Origin: Halobacillus litoralis
GTDB taxonomy: Bacteria > Bacillota > Bacilli > Bacillales > Halobacillaceae
Reading direction: 5' to 3'
DNA: 64,000 bases
NCBI RefSeq assembly: GCF_009856415.1
Contig: NZ_WMEZ01000002.1
Location: forward strand, 744,001 to 808,000
In this document: piece by piece, positions 56,887 through 64,000 of the stretch
How positions within the stretch are numbered: the first letter of the stretch is position 1
Layout: each line of letters opens with the position of its first letter
Notes under the pieces: generated by a model
What the model was told of the DNA's origin: nothing
The model's input: only the letters and a program-made list of their open reading frames with translations
Database searches by the model: none
Program-made: the position numbers and the translations under genes

Positions 56887-56893
56887 TCTTCCA

Positions 56894-56925
56894 AGCTCTC
56901 TGTTCTTGAGAACTCAATGTCCAAG
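56894..56925 (+). repeat. Relic of the fold-back element's left end
   Basis: AGCTCTCTGTTCTTGAGAAC followed by TCAATGTCCAAG aligns to the left end of copy E (AGCTCCCTATTCTTAAAAAC, then TCAGTTTCGAG) with about 24 of 30 bases equal. No arms follow. It also lies between convergent genes. Confidence 0.5.
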
Positions 56926-56990
56926 AAAATTCTTCCTGTGGTTATTTCAGTCATCTGGAAACCAAAACATTTAAAATCCTATATAACTAG

Positions 56991-57026
56991 AAAAATCCGG
57001 ATTCCTAATTAGGAATCCGGATTTTT
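56991..57026. terminator. Perfect 36-bp palindromic bidirectional terminator
   Basis: AAAAATCCGGATTCCTAA and its exact inverse, centred at 57008/57009, end both the 56248 gene and the CAP-domain gene. Confidence 0.92.
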
Positions 57027-57730
57027 TAACGAGGAGTCATGAATAGTTGTGTCCAGTATCTTTTATAAGGTCCTGCACCTTCCATGTACCCTACACCAAT
57101 ATGGGTGAAGTCTTCGTGTAGAATGTTGGCTCTATGACCGTCACTGTTCATCCAACCTTCTACGACTTCTTCGGGTGTCCGTTGACCGGCGGCGATGTTT
57201 TCCCCTGCTGCACGGTAACGAAAATCGAATTCGTCCATCATATCAAATGGCGATCCGTAAGTCGGTGAGGTATGGCTGAAATAACGTTTGTCCGCCATAT
57301 CCTGTGACTTTACGTTCGCTAATGCACTCAAACGATTATGGGTTTGTAATGGCTTAAGCCCTCGCTCTTCCCGCTCTTTATTGACCAGTGCAACAACTTC
57401 TTGTTCGAACTCTTTCAATTCATAACCAGAGAGTGAATCCTCTGATACCCGTTCACTCGGTGAATCTGTAGTTACTTGCTCTTCTGGAGGAGCATCAGGG
57501 TATTTCCATTCCACATCTTCAAGAAATTTGAAGAAGGACTGGACATCTACTGCAAAATTCTGAAACTCGTTTTTTATATTTGTATTCTCTACTAAGCCCT
57601 GCACATGTTGCGATACCCTCTCATAGGAAGCCCGCGGCCCTTCTTTCCAAAAGTCCTGGGCAGAAACTGGTGTCGCAATGACAATGATGACAAACAAGGC
57701 CACAAGAAAGAGAAAGAACTTTTTAATCAT
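57026..57730 (-). CDS. Secreted CAP-domain protein (YkwD/SCP family)
   Basis: 234 residues. Signal peptide MIKKFFLFLVALFVIIVIATPVSA with likely cleavage after VSA (24). A Ser/Glu-rich linker leads to the CAP domain (about 105-232): VALVNKEREERGL, the two cavity histidines in YFSHTSP and GHRANIL, GENIAAGQRTPEEVVEGWM, and the closing YWTQLFM. Secreted CAP proteins of Bacillaceae are common in spore or envelope contexts; their activity is not established. It may follow the DEAD-box gene on one transcript. Confidence 0.88.
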   Translation of the reverse strand: MIKKFFLFLVALFVIIVIATPVSAQDFWKEGPRASYERVSQHVQGLVENTNIKNEFQNFAVDVQSFFKFLEDVEWKYPDAPPEEQVTTDSPSERVSEDSLSGYELKEFEQEVVALVNKEREERGLKPLQTHNRLSALANVKSQDMADKRYFSHTSPTYGSPFDMMDEFDFRYRAAGENIAAGQRTPEEVVEGWMNSDGHRANILHEDFTHIGVGYMEGAGPYKRYWTQLFMTPR

Positions 57731-57810
57731 ATCGATTCTCTCCTCACTTCAGGCTAGAAGTACTCTCTTCCAGTATTCCATGGCATCGCTCCAAAGGCAA
57801 ACGGCAATAT

Positions 57811-58956
57811 TTAACGCTGGGAGATTCTTAATTTCCCTTTATAAATCTCCGCTTTATGAAGGGGCAGCTCCAAATCACGTGCAAACTTCTTCAAACGTTT
57901 CTCTTCTACAGGGTTCACTAGGGAAACGACCGTTCCTTCTTGAGATCCAATTCGCCCAGTCCGACCTGCACGGTGAATATAGGAAGTCATATCTTTAGGA
58001 ACATCAAGGTTGATGATATGGTTAATTTCAATAATATCCAGTCCTCTGGCAGCCACATCTGTTGCAAGTAGTAATGGATATTCCCCTTTTCGGAATTCCT
58101 TAATCGCCTTCGCCCGCTGTTCTTTTTTGGCATCACTGTGCAACAGACCGACATCCAAGTGTTTGTACGTAAGTTTCTCGGCCATGATGTTCAGCTTGGC
58201 AATATCCTGCATAAAGGCAAGACCTTTGAATGCTTCCATCCGCGCCAGTTTTCTTAATGTTTCGATCTTATCTCTGTCTTCAGAAACAATATAGGTATGA
58301 GTCACATCCGGTTTCTTCAGCTCTTCTGTAACCCGAATCACTTCTGCCTCTTCATCCATGAACGTTTGAGCTATTTCAATAACCTCATCAGGCAATGTAG
58401 CAGAAAACAACAACGTTTGCGTATCACGAATTGTACTTTTCAACACATCTTCCACTGTATGGATGTGTTCTGGAACAAGTAATTGATCTGCTTCGTCCAT
58501 AACGACTGCCTTAATTTCATGCGCCTTCAATTTTTTCTTCTGTATCAGTTCATACACACGACCTGGTGTCCCAACAACGATGTGCGGCTTTTTCTTCAGC
58601 TTATCCATCTGTCGCTTAATATTCGCTCCACCAATCATCGTCATGCTGGTGATGCCGCTTCCTTTTGTCCAAGTCTGGACTTCCTGGTGAATCTGCATGA
58701 CTAGTTCATGGGATGAAGCCATGATCAACACTTGTGTATGCTTTTGTTCGGGGTCCACTTTTTCAATCAGCGGCAGTACATAAGCCAACGTTTTCCCACT
58801 GCCTGTAGGCGCCTCAGCTACTACATCTGTACCTTGTAAAATGAAAGGAATGGCCTGTTCTTGAACTTTCGTCAAGCTTTCATATCCTGAAACCTGCCAT
58901 GCCTCTTTCGTAGATGGGGATAATTCCTCAAGCCACGATTGGTTGATATCTGTCAT
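57811..58956 (-). CDS. yfmL: DEAD-box RNA helicase, YfmL-like
   Basis: 381 residues, a bare two-domain core without a C-terminal extension. All motifs are visible: Q motif (TKVQEQAIP), APTGSGKT, GTPGRV, DEAD, SATLP, ATDVAARGLD, HRAGRTGR. This length matches B. subtilis YfmL, which acts in 50S ribosome assembly, rather than the longer CshA/CshB. Minus strand, 80 bp before the CAP gene with no terminator between. Confidence 0.9.
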   Translation of the reverse strand: MTDINQSWLEELSPSTKEAWQVSGYESLTKVQEQAIPFILQGTDVVAEAPTGSGKTLAYVLPLIEKVDPEQKHTQVLIMASSHELVMQIHQEVQTWTKGSGITSMTMIGGANIKRQMDKLKKKPHIVVGTPGRVYELIQKKKLKAHEIKAVVMDEADQLLVPEHIHTVEDVLKSTIRDTQTLLFSATLPDEVIEIAQTFMDEEAEVIRVTEELKKPDVTHTYIVSEDRDKIETLRKLARMEAFKGLAFMQDIAKLNIMAEKLTYKHLDVGLLHSDAKKEQRAKAIKEFRKGEYPLLLATDVAARGLDIIEINHIINLDVPKDMTSYIHRAGRTGRIGSQEGTVVSLVNPVEEKRLKKFARDLELPLHKAEIYKGKLRISQR

Positions 58957-59030
58957 CTATATCTTTCCTTTCCATATATCTTTAGAATTCCTACTATACC
59001 CTTCTATTACCCACCCCACCCTTCAACTAA

Positions 59031-59571
59031 AGCTCCCTATTCTTAAAAACTCAGTTTCGAGATGTTTCCGGGGTCCGGTGCCTGGTTGAGCGTTAGGGGT
59101 GGCTGGGAAGCCACTCGCTTTCCTGTGGGGGAGCGCCGAGCTTCCTCGGACTGCGTCCTGCGGGATCTCGCCTATCTCCTTCTCCCACGGGAGTCTCGCA
59201 GCTTCCCAACCACCCCATTCAATGTATGGGAGATACGAACCCCTATACCAAGAGGGAGTGTCTGCTACTCTCCCCTCCTAAGCATGCATAAAGCGCTCTA
59301 TATCAAGCTTTTACGTTCTGTAGAGCGGTTTATATATCCACTATCGTAATGAAAAAAGCTGATCTTTTAGAAGTGGTTTCGAGAATCTTCCATAGCAAGG
59401 GGCGGAGGGGAATGGCGAGACTCCTGCGGGAAAAGAGTGCTTGGTGAGACCCCACAAGGCGTCAGCCTGAGGAGGCTCACCGCGCTCCCGCGGAAAGCGA
59501 GTCATTTCCCCGCAGCCCCAATCCACTCAACAAAAGTCTCGAAATCGAGTCTTACACAATCCTGCTATTTA
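59031..59571 (+). repeat. Fold-back repeat element, copy E (full length, 541 bp)
   Basis: Same length and order as copy D: left end CTCAGTTTCGAGA; left arm about 59096-59217 (GGGTGGCTGGGAAGC / GCTTCCCAACCACCCC); central hairpin CGCTCTA...TAGAGCG; internal GGTTTCGAGAATCTTCC; right arm about 59399-59519 (GGGGCGGAGGGGAATG / CATTTCCCCGCAGCCCC, GGTGAG / CTCACC, GGC-GTCA-GCC); right end TCTCGAAATCGAGTCTT. Unlike the others it lies between two genes of the same direction (SRPBCC gene upstream, DEAD-box gene downstream on the minus strand). Confidence 0.88.
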
Positions 59572-59593
59572 GTTTAAGAGGGAGTTTTGTATA

Positions 59594-59632
59594 TAAAAAA
59601 TAGACCTCTTTCCATATTGGATAATGGAGAGG
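59594..59632 (-). terminator. Terminator of SRPBCC gene
   Basis: Minus strand stem CCTCTCCAT / ATGGAAAGAGG followed by six Ts; some mismatches in the stem. Confidence 0.65.
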
Positions 59633-59674
59633 CCTTTCATACATGATCCATAGCTTATTCTTATTATACCACCA

Positions 59675-60115
59675 TTAAGAAGAAGATTCGATAAACTTCT
59701 TCAAATGCTGAAGGTGGTCCTGATCTTCCTTTTTAATGATCTGCTTGATGAGCGGTTTCATCAATTTGTTTCGTAAACCCTCCGTGTGAAGCTCCCCTTG
59801 GAAGTCTACCCTTGTTCCCTCTGAAGTCTGTACAAATTCATAATGGTAGCGTAAATCCAATCCATGCTGATGACTGCGTACAGAGTATTTTCGATTGGGA
59901 TCAAAGTCGGTGACCTCAATGATCGAGCGTGCTTTTCTGCCTCTGATTTCACGAGTTTCCTGAAACCTATACCCTTCTTTGACAGGTCCCTCACTCAAGA
60001 GTTGCACATCAATGACTGTATCCATTATTTCAGTGCTGTTGCTGAAATCCGTCGCCTTCTCAAAAACTTCTTCTACAGGTTTTTCTATGATGACGGACTG
60101 ATTCATAAAAGCCAT
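59675..60115 (-). CDS. SRPBCC-fold (START/polyketide cyclase-like) protein
   Basis: 146 residues from the ATG at 60115, six bases after GAGGAGG. The opening SVIIEKPVEEVFEKATDFSN is the usual first strand and helix of SRPBCC proteins, and the domain ends with an amphipathic helix. These proteins hold hydrophobic ligands in a deep pocket; the ligand here is unknown. Single gene between the NhaC gene (divergent) and repeat E. Confidence 0.8.
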   Translation of the reverse strand: MAFMNQSVIIEKPVEEVFEKATDFSNSTEIMDTVIDVQLLSEGPVKEGYRFQETREIRGRKARSIIEVTDFDPNRKYSVRSHQHGLDLRYHYEFVQTSEGTRVDFQGELHTEGLRNKLMKPLIKQIIKKEDQDHLQHLKKFIESSS

Positions 60116-60252
60116 ATGCATCCTCCTCTGTTAAAAGCTCTACCCCCTATATTCGCTTTCTACGCTCCGACTCCTTTTTTACATGACAAGAATATCCTGG
60201 CAAAACACACACAAGCTAAAGGAAGCACTCAAGAAAAGCGAGGTATATCTAT

Positions 60253-61662
60253 ATGGGTTGGATCTCCGTTGTTCCTTTCATCGTGGTCATTATTGCAGCT
60301 ATATGGACCAAACAAGTCATTCCTAGTTTACTATTCGCTGTTGTCGTGGCCGGTTACATTATCGACCCGCACTGGCTAGGAGGGATGATGACAGCCTTAG
60401 GATTCATCATCGAAGGATTAAGGGATGAAGCCAACTTGAAGATCATCCTTTTCCTATATGCCTTCTCCGCTTTAATCGGACTTGTGAAAATGTCAGGGGG
60501 TATCAAAGGATTCGTTAAAGAAGCAACCGAACGGATCGATCATAAAAAAGGCGCGTTCATCCTAACCTGGTTGTCTTCTTTAGGGACGTTCAGTGCCCCG
60601 AGCTTTCGGATTGTGACCATTGGACCTGTGATGAAAGCATTGAGAAGGAACATCCCGATGACAAAACAGGAGCTGGGGTTCGTCATTGAAACAACAGCCT
60701 CTCCTCTCGTCGTCCTGATTCCTATTGCCACAGCGTTTGTTGGATATATGACATCGGTCATTGAACTTTCCTTACAGCAGGCGGGTACAGAGGGAGATGC
60801 TTATTCCTTATATATCAGCAGCATTCCGTTTAACTTTTTTGCGTTTTCTATGCTGGCTGTCGGTTTTTATATGAGCTTTTTCCATAAGAACAAAAAGCCT
60901 GCAACCGATGCTGAGAACATGGACCAAGAAAAAAGAGAAGATGATGACCAATGGGAAGACTGCCATCCGGCCGTTACGAAAAATCTTCCCGCTCAACCAT
61001 GGCATTTGATAGTTCCGTTGATCAGTGTCATCGTCTTGACGTTCTTTCTCATGTATATGGTCGGAATCAGAGGTGGAAAATCAGGATTTGATGCTCTGAT
61101 CAATGCCAATGTACTTGATGCTATGGTACTTGCAGTTGTCCTGACCCTCATTGGATTTGTTGTTTACTTGAAGTTCCGTAACGAGGAACTTAGGAAAATG
61201 ATGAACACGCTGATCGATGGAGGAAACGAAATGATGAGTGTCATCGTACTTCTTGCCATGGTATGGGGATTGAGCAGTGGATCAGAAGCGTTGAAATTCG
61301 CAGATACCATTTCCAAGTCTTTTGACTGGATCCCCGCTGGATTTGTTGCCGTCATCCTATTCATTGTCGGCTGTGGTCTTTCTTATTTCATCGGATCTTC
61401 CTGGGGAACCTGGGGGATTCTCATGCCTGTCGGGATATCAATCGCCACCGTAGCTGGAAGTTCCCTGCCGATTGTCATCGGCGCCGTCTTTGCCAGTGGA
61501 ACATTCGGGGCCTTTGCATCACCTTTGAGTGATGATACGAATACAACTGCCGGAATCTTGAATTTGAATCCGATTAAATATGCCAAATTCAAGCTGAAAC
61601 CAGCTCTCATTGCAGCCGGATTCGCTTCTGTCATTTACTTTGGTTTGTCGTTTTTTTTGTAG
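60253..61662 (+). CDS. nhaC: NhaC-family Na+/H+ antiporter
   Basis: 469 residues, about eleven membrane helices with a long polar loop at 215-250 (EKREDDDQWEDCHP). Conserved NhaC segments: GTFSAPSFRIVTIGPVMK, and GSSWGTWGILMPVGI with FASPLSDDTNTTAGI near the C-terminus, the acid-rich site expected to bind sodium. It would expel Na+ in exchange for protons, useful to a halotolerant or alkali-tolerant cell. Tyrosine or malate-lactate antiport are known for relatives. GAGGT is the ribosome site. Single gene. Confidence 0.88.
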   Translation: MGWISVVPFIVVIIAAIWTKQVIPSLLFAVVVAGYIIDPHWLGGMMTALGFIIEGLRDEANLKIILFLYAFSALIGLVKMSGGIKGFVKEATERIDHKKGAFILTWLSSLGTFSAPSFRIVTIGPVMKALRRNIPMTKQELGFVIETTASPLVVLIPIATAFVGYMTSVIELSLQQAGTEGDAYSLYISSIPFNFFAFSMLAVGFYMSFFHKNKKPATDAENMDQEKREDDDQWEDCHPAVTKNLPAQPWHLIVPLISVIVLTFFLMYMVGIRGGKSGFDALINANVLDAMVLAVVLTLIGFVVYLKFRNEELRKMMNTLIDGGNEMMSVIVLLAMVWGLSSGSEALKFADTISKSFDWIPAGFVAVILFIVGCGLSYFIGSSWGTWGILMPVGISIATVAGSSLPIVIGAVFASGTFGAFASPLSDDTNTTAGILNLNPIKYAKFKLKPALIAAGFASVIYFGLSFFL

Positions 61663-61805
61663 AGATACGGAAGTGCAAGACAAGCGGACCTTTGAGGATC
61701 TTCGATGAGGATGTGGATGGAAATCGTCTCAGATAAGATAATACGGTTCTAACAAACCATTTCACATGTTGTCGCCGCTCGGTACACTACAGTTTCCCCG
61801 TTCAA

Positions 61806-61850
61806 AAAGAAAAGCAAGGGAGCACACTAACGTGCTCCCTTGCTTTTTTT
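61806..61850. terminator. Terminator, downstream of GyrI-like gene
   Basis: Fifteen-base stem AAAGCAAGGGAGCAC / GTGCTCCCTTGCTTT with a six-base loop and T/A runs on both sides. Confidence 0.92.
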
Positions 61851-61853
61851 CAG

Positions 61854-62339
61854 TTATTTGATTGGAAGGAATAAGCGATAACTTGTTTCAGCACCTGTAT
61901 ATGGTTTGTATTCCTCAAAGCCGAATCCTTCTACCTGTTGATAACCTTCATCCTTGATCCACTTATGCAAATAAGCGTAAGGGTTGAATTCATGAATGGA
62001 AGGGTCATATTCAAGCATGGCATACGTATGAGCAGGGATGGTCTTTGTAATCATGTTTGGCGGAATTTTCTCGAAGCTATCGACCTCTACAGCAGCAATC
62101 CAATAAAAGGCATCGGTCATCTCATTCCAATTTGGCGGATCGACGAACATTCCGATGGAACGTGGCGCGTTGACCCTGTTTCTTACTTTCGGCAAATTGG
62201 TCGTATGAAACTGCTCCATCAATCGCGGAATTTTATAATCCCGTTCATCCATCATGGTTTGACAAGAGACACCCACGACCTTGATATTGGACCTACGAAC
62301 AACCTGGGGTTCCACAGCGGTTGTCAATTGCTTACTCAT
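61854..62339 (-). CDS. GyrI-like/AraC effector-binding domain protein
   Basis: 161 residues, one GyrI-like domain (SOUL/BacR effector fold): IKVVGVSCQTMM at the start, FYWIAAVEVDSFEKIPPNMITKTIPAHTYAMLEY, and YRLFLPIK at the end. There is no DNA-binding domain, so it is a stand-alone small-molecule binding or hydrolysing protein. AAAAGGAG precedes the ATG. Single gene; between it and argF about 190 bp show no gene. Confidence 0.82.
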   Translation of the reverse strand: MSKQLTTAVEPQVVRRSNIKVVGVSCQTMMDERDYKIPRLMEQFHTTNLPKVRNRVNAPRSIGMFVDPPNWNEMTDAFYWIAAVEVDSFEKIPPNMITKTIPAHTYAMLEYDPSIHEFNPYAYLHKWIKDEGYQQVEGFGFEEYKPYTGAETSYRLFLPIK

Positions 62340-62526
62340 TGCATGGCCACTCCTTTTGGTTTTGAATATTCTCCCTAACTACTTCCACATCGATCCTAGA
62401 TTTCCTTGTAAAATTTGTGTGTTCGATGAAATTCGTAGCCTTTCGACCTTCTTTTTACATGATTTTATTTATGAGGTCCTATTCCTATATCCTATTGTTG
62501 GTTTGGTCTGAATTATGCTCATAAAT

Positions 62527-63483
62527 TCACTTCCATCCGATGACCGCTTGTAATATAGCCTTTTGGACATGCATACGATTTTCAGCCTGCTGAAAAACTG
62601 CCGAATGACTCCCGTCAATGACGCTTGCTGTCACTTCTTCCCCTCGATGGGCAGGAAGGCAATGCAAAAAGGAGACGTTTGTTTTAGCTTTGTTTAATAA
62701 AGCTTCATTCACTTGATGGTCTTTAAAATCCAACAGGCGCTTTTCACTCTCTTCTTCCTGCCCCATACTCGTCCACACATCTGTATAAATGACGTCCGCA
62801 TGCTTCACGGCTTTCTCTGGATTCTCTTCCAGTACGACTGATCCACCATACCGCTTCGCCAACGCTTGTGATTTCTCGGTAATCAGAGGATCAGGCTGGT
62901 ATCCGTCCGGGGCTGAGACGACCATTTCCATGCCCATCATAGCCGCTAAAATCATCAGTGAATGAGCCACATTGTTTCCGTCTCCAATATAAACGACCTT
63001 CACTCCGCATAGGCGTCCTTTCAATTCTAAAATGGTGAAGATATCGGCTAAAGCCTGACACGGATGGTAGATGTCGCATAAGCCATTAATGACGGGTACA
63101 GAGGCGTGTTCAGCAAGCTCCTTCAATTTTCCATGTGAGGTCGTTCTGAACATGATGGCGTCAACGTAACCAGAGAGCACCTGCGCTGTATCGGCAATGG
63201 TTTCACCGCGGCCGACCTGGATGTCTCTCGTGTTTAAATAAAGGGCATGGCCGCCCATTTGGACCATACCGACTTCAAAGGAAACGCGTGTTCTTGTCGA
63301 AGATTTCTCAAAAATCATCGCCAGGTTCTTCCCTTTCAAAGATTGGGAATAAGGGTTCTCTTTTAAGTGTTGAGCCTGCGCTAACAATTGTGAAACCTCT
63401 GCTTGATTATAATCAAGCCAAGTCAAAACGTCTTTCCCATGCATTGAACCATCTGTTGAATACATTTGTTCCATCAAATTCAT
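62527..63483 (-). CDS. argF: ArgF, ornithine carbamoyltransferase
   Basis: 318 residues. Carbamoyl-phosphate site STRTR (62-66) with FEKS before it, HPCQALAD, and ornithine loop HCLPAHRGEEV. It makes citrulline from ornithine and carbamoyl phosphate in arginine synthesis. The ATG shares one base with the carB stop (TAATG) and GAAGGAG lies ten bases upstream, so translation is coupled to carB. No clear terminator follows. Putrescine or anabolic/catabolic variants cannot be separated by sequence, but the carB link favours the anabolic enzyme. Confidence 0.95.
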   Translation of the reverse strand: MNLMEQMYSTDGSMHGKDVLTWLDYNQAEVSQLLAQAQHLKENPYSQSLKGKNLAMIFEKSSTRTRVSFEVGMVQMGGHALYLNTRDIQVGRGETIADTAQVLSGYVDAIMFRTTSHGKLKELAEHASVPVINGLCDIYHPCQALADIFTILELKGRLCGVKVVYIGDGNNVAHSLMILAAMMGMEMVVSAPDGYQPDPLITEKSQALAKRYGGSVVLEENPEKAVKHADVIYTDVWTSMGQEEESEKRLLDFKDHQVNEALLNKAKTNVSFLHCLPAHRGEEVTASVIDGSHSAVFQQAENRMHVQKAILQAVIGWK

Positions 63484-64000
63484 TACGATCGCACTCCTTC
63501 ACGTTTATTACCCGGCAGAGGGGCGGGGACGAAATCTTTACAATTTAACGATTGAAGATAGGCTTCGAACGTTGCTTTTTCACTGAAAACCGTCATTCCA
63601 TTCTTCACAGCCTGTATTCTGCGTTCACTATCCTCTGAACTTGATCCATCATTCACATAAATAGAGGCTTCCTCAAGCTTGAGCCACTCGTCAAAGTCCT
63701 TAGATGAAAAAGTAGAATCCCCTTCGACAAAACAAGAATCTCTTACCACATGCCCATTCGGTAAATGGGAGAATACTTTGCGTAAGGCTTCCTCTGTGGT
63801 CTTCCCAAGGCACATCCCCTCACCTGTAGACTTCATATTCGGCCCAAGCTTATGATCCACCTCCGTCAAAGCATAGGAGGAGAAAACAGGATACTTCACG
63901 GCTGTTTGATCAAACACTGGTTTCGGAATGGACGTCAAATCGACTTCATCAGACGCCAACACACGAACAGCTAGATCGACAAGAGGAATGTCTGCCACCT
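63483..64000 (-). CDS. carB: Carbamoyl-phosphate synthase large chain, C-terminal part
   Basis: The last 171 residues of the protein; the gene runs off the window end. ADIPLVDLAVRVLAS and GPNMKSTGEGMCLG match the end of the second ATP-grasp half of CarB, followed by the MGS-like allosteric domain (from about residue 65 of this fragment). Linkage to argF marks it as the arginine-specific copy (CarB/ArgB-type of Bacillus carAB-argF clusters) rather than the pyrimidine one. The divergent allosteric tail fits loss of UMP control; that point is inference. Confidence 0.9.
   Translation of the reverse strand, partial: VADIPLVDLAVRVLASDEVDLTSIPKPVFDQTAVKYPVFSSYALTEVDHKLGPNMKSTGEGMCLGKTTEEALRKVFSHLPNGHVVRDSCFVEGDSTFSSKDFDEWLKLEEASIYVNDGSSSEDSERRIQAVKNGMTVFSEKATFEAYLQSLNCKDFVPAPLPGNKREGVRS

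Larger units (their letters stand above)
58957..59674. other. Gene-free stretch: repeat E and a terminator
   Basis: 718 bp holding fold-back copy E, the SRPBCC terminator and the short leader of the DEAD-box gene. No supported coding sequence. Confidence 0.8.

Noticed and set aside
61663-61805. Search for a small gene or RNA after nhaC
   Set aside because: Only very short frames and no stable hairpin; nothing supported.

Overview
The window looks like the chromosome of a low-GC, Gram-positive, spore-forming Bacillaceae, probably a halotolerant genus near Halobacillus, Pontibacillus or Virgibacillus. The support is Bacillus-type gene sets (liaIH-F, ypmR-ypmS, tre operon, pncA, pabA, yfmL, a Sda-like peptide), strong AGGAGG ribosome sites, many acidic proteins and an NhaC antiporter. 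The genus is inference. I found no rRNA, tRNA, CRISPR array, prophage or transposase gene.

Layout. 1-3.2 kb: envelope-stress lia operon and an M24 peptidase. 3.2-5 kb: a mini haem-copper oxidase subunit-like protein, bioY under a BirA-type operator, and an AhpD-like protein. 5-9 kb: a solitary N6-adenine methyltransferase and a nuclease-helicase fusion. 9-15.6 kb: ypmR-ypmS, a cysteine synthase, a TRIC channel, an XRE-PAS regulator with a 48-residue Sda-like protein, and a ring-cleaving dioxygenase behind an MhqR-type operator. 15.6-21.5 kb: Aquifex-type aconitase, an RRNPP-type regulator overlapping a secreted-peptide gene, and a CstB-like persulfide dioxygenase. 21.6-26.1 kb: trehalose operon with its own EIIA. 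26-42 kb: transporters, pncA, trhO, a pyridoxal kinase-like gene, an alkyltransferase-like protein next to a Cas4-like nuclease, a second RRNPP-type regulator, an exonuclease, and aldehyde dehydrogenase plus DUF779 behind a cre site. 42-50 kb: folate pab genes, a two-component system, a BI-1 family protein and a lipoprotein hydrolase. 50-57 kb: an HTH protein built on an F1-ATPase beta-subunit core, an alpha/beta hydrolase, an amidase and a diguanylate cyclase. 57-64 kb: CAP protein, DEAD-box helicase, NhaC, and carB-argF cut by the window end.

Two things stand out. The first is the gene at 50794-51837. An N-terminal helix-turn-helix replaces the beta-barrel of F1-ATPase beta, the P-loop Lys and Thr are lost, and the C-terminal domain is kept. 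Its divergent promoter region holds four direct repeats spaced exactly 22 bp apart, a plausible operator array for this unusual regulator. The second is a family of non-coding fold-back elements (full length 541 bp). There are five copies plus one relic, mostly between convergent genes, with deletion and inversion derivatives.

Other regulatory circuits read from the DNA are BirA/bioY, MhqR/dioxygenase, TreR/tre (two operators), CcpA/aldehyde dehydrogenase, a possible CstR site, and peptide signalling by the RRNPP pair. Most intergenic spaces between convergent genes carry a bidirectional terminator, a fold-back element, or both.
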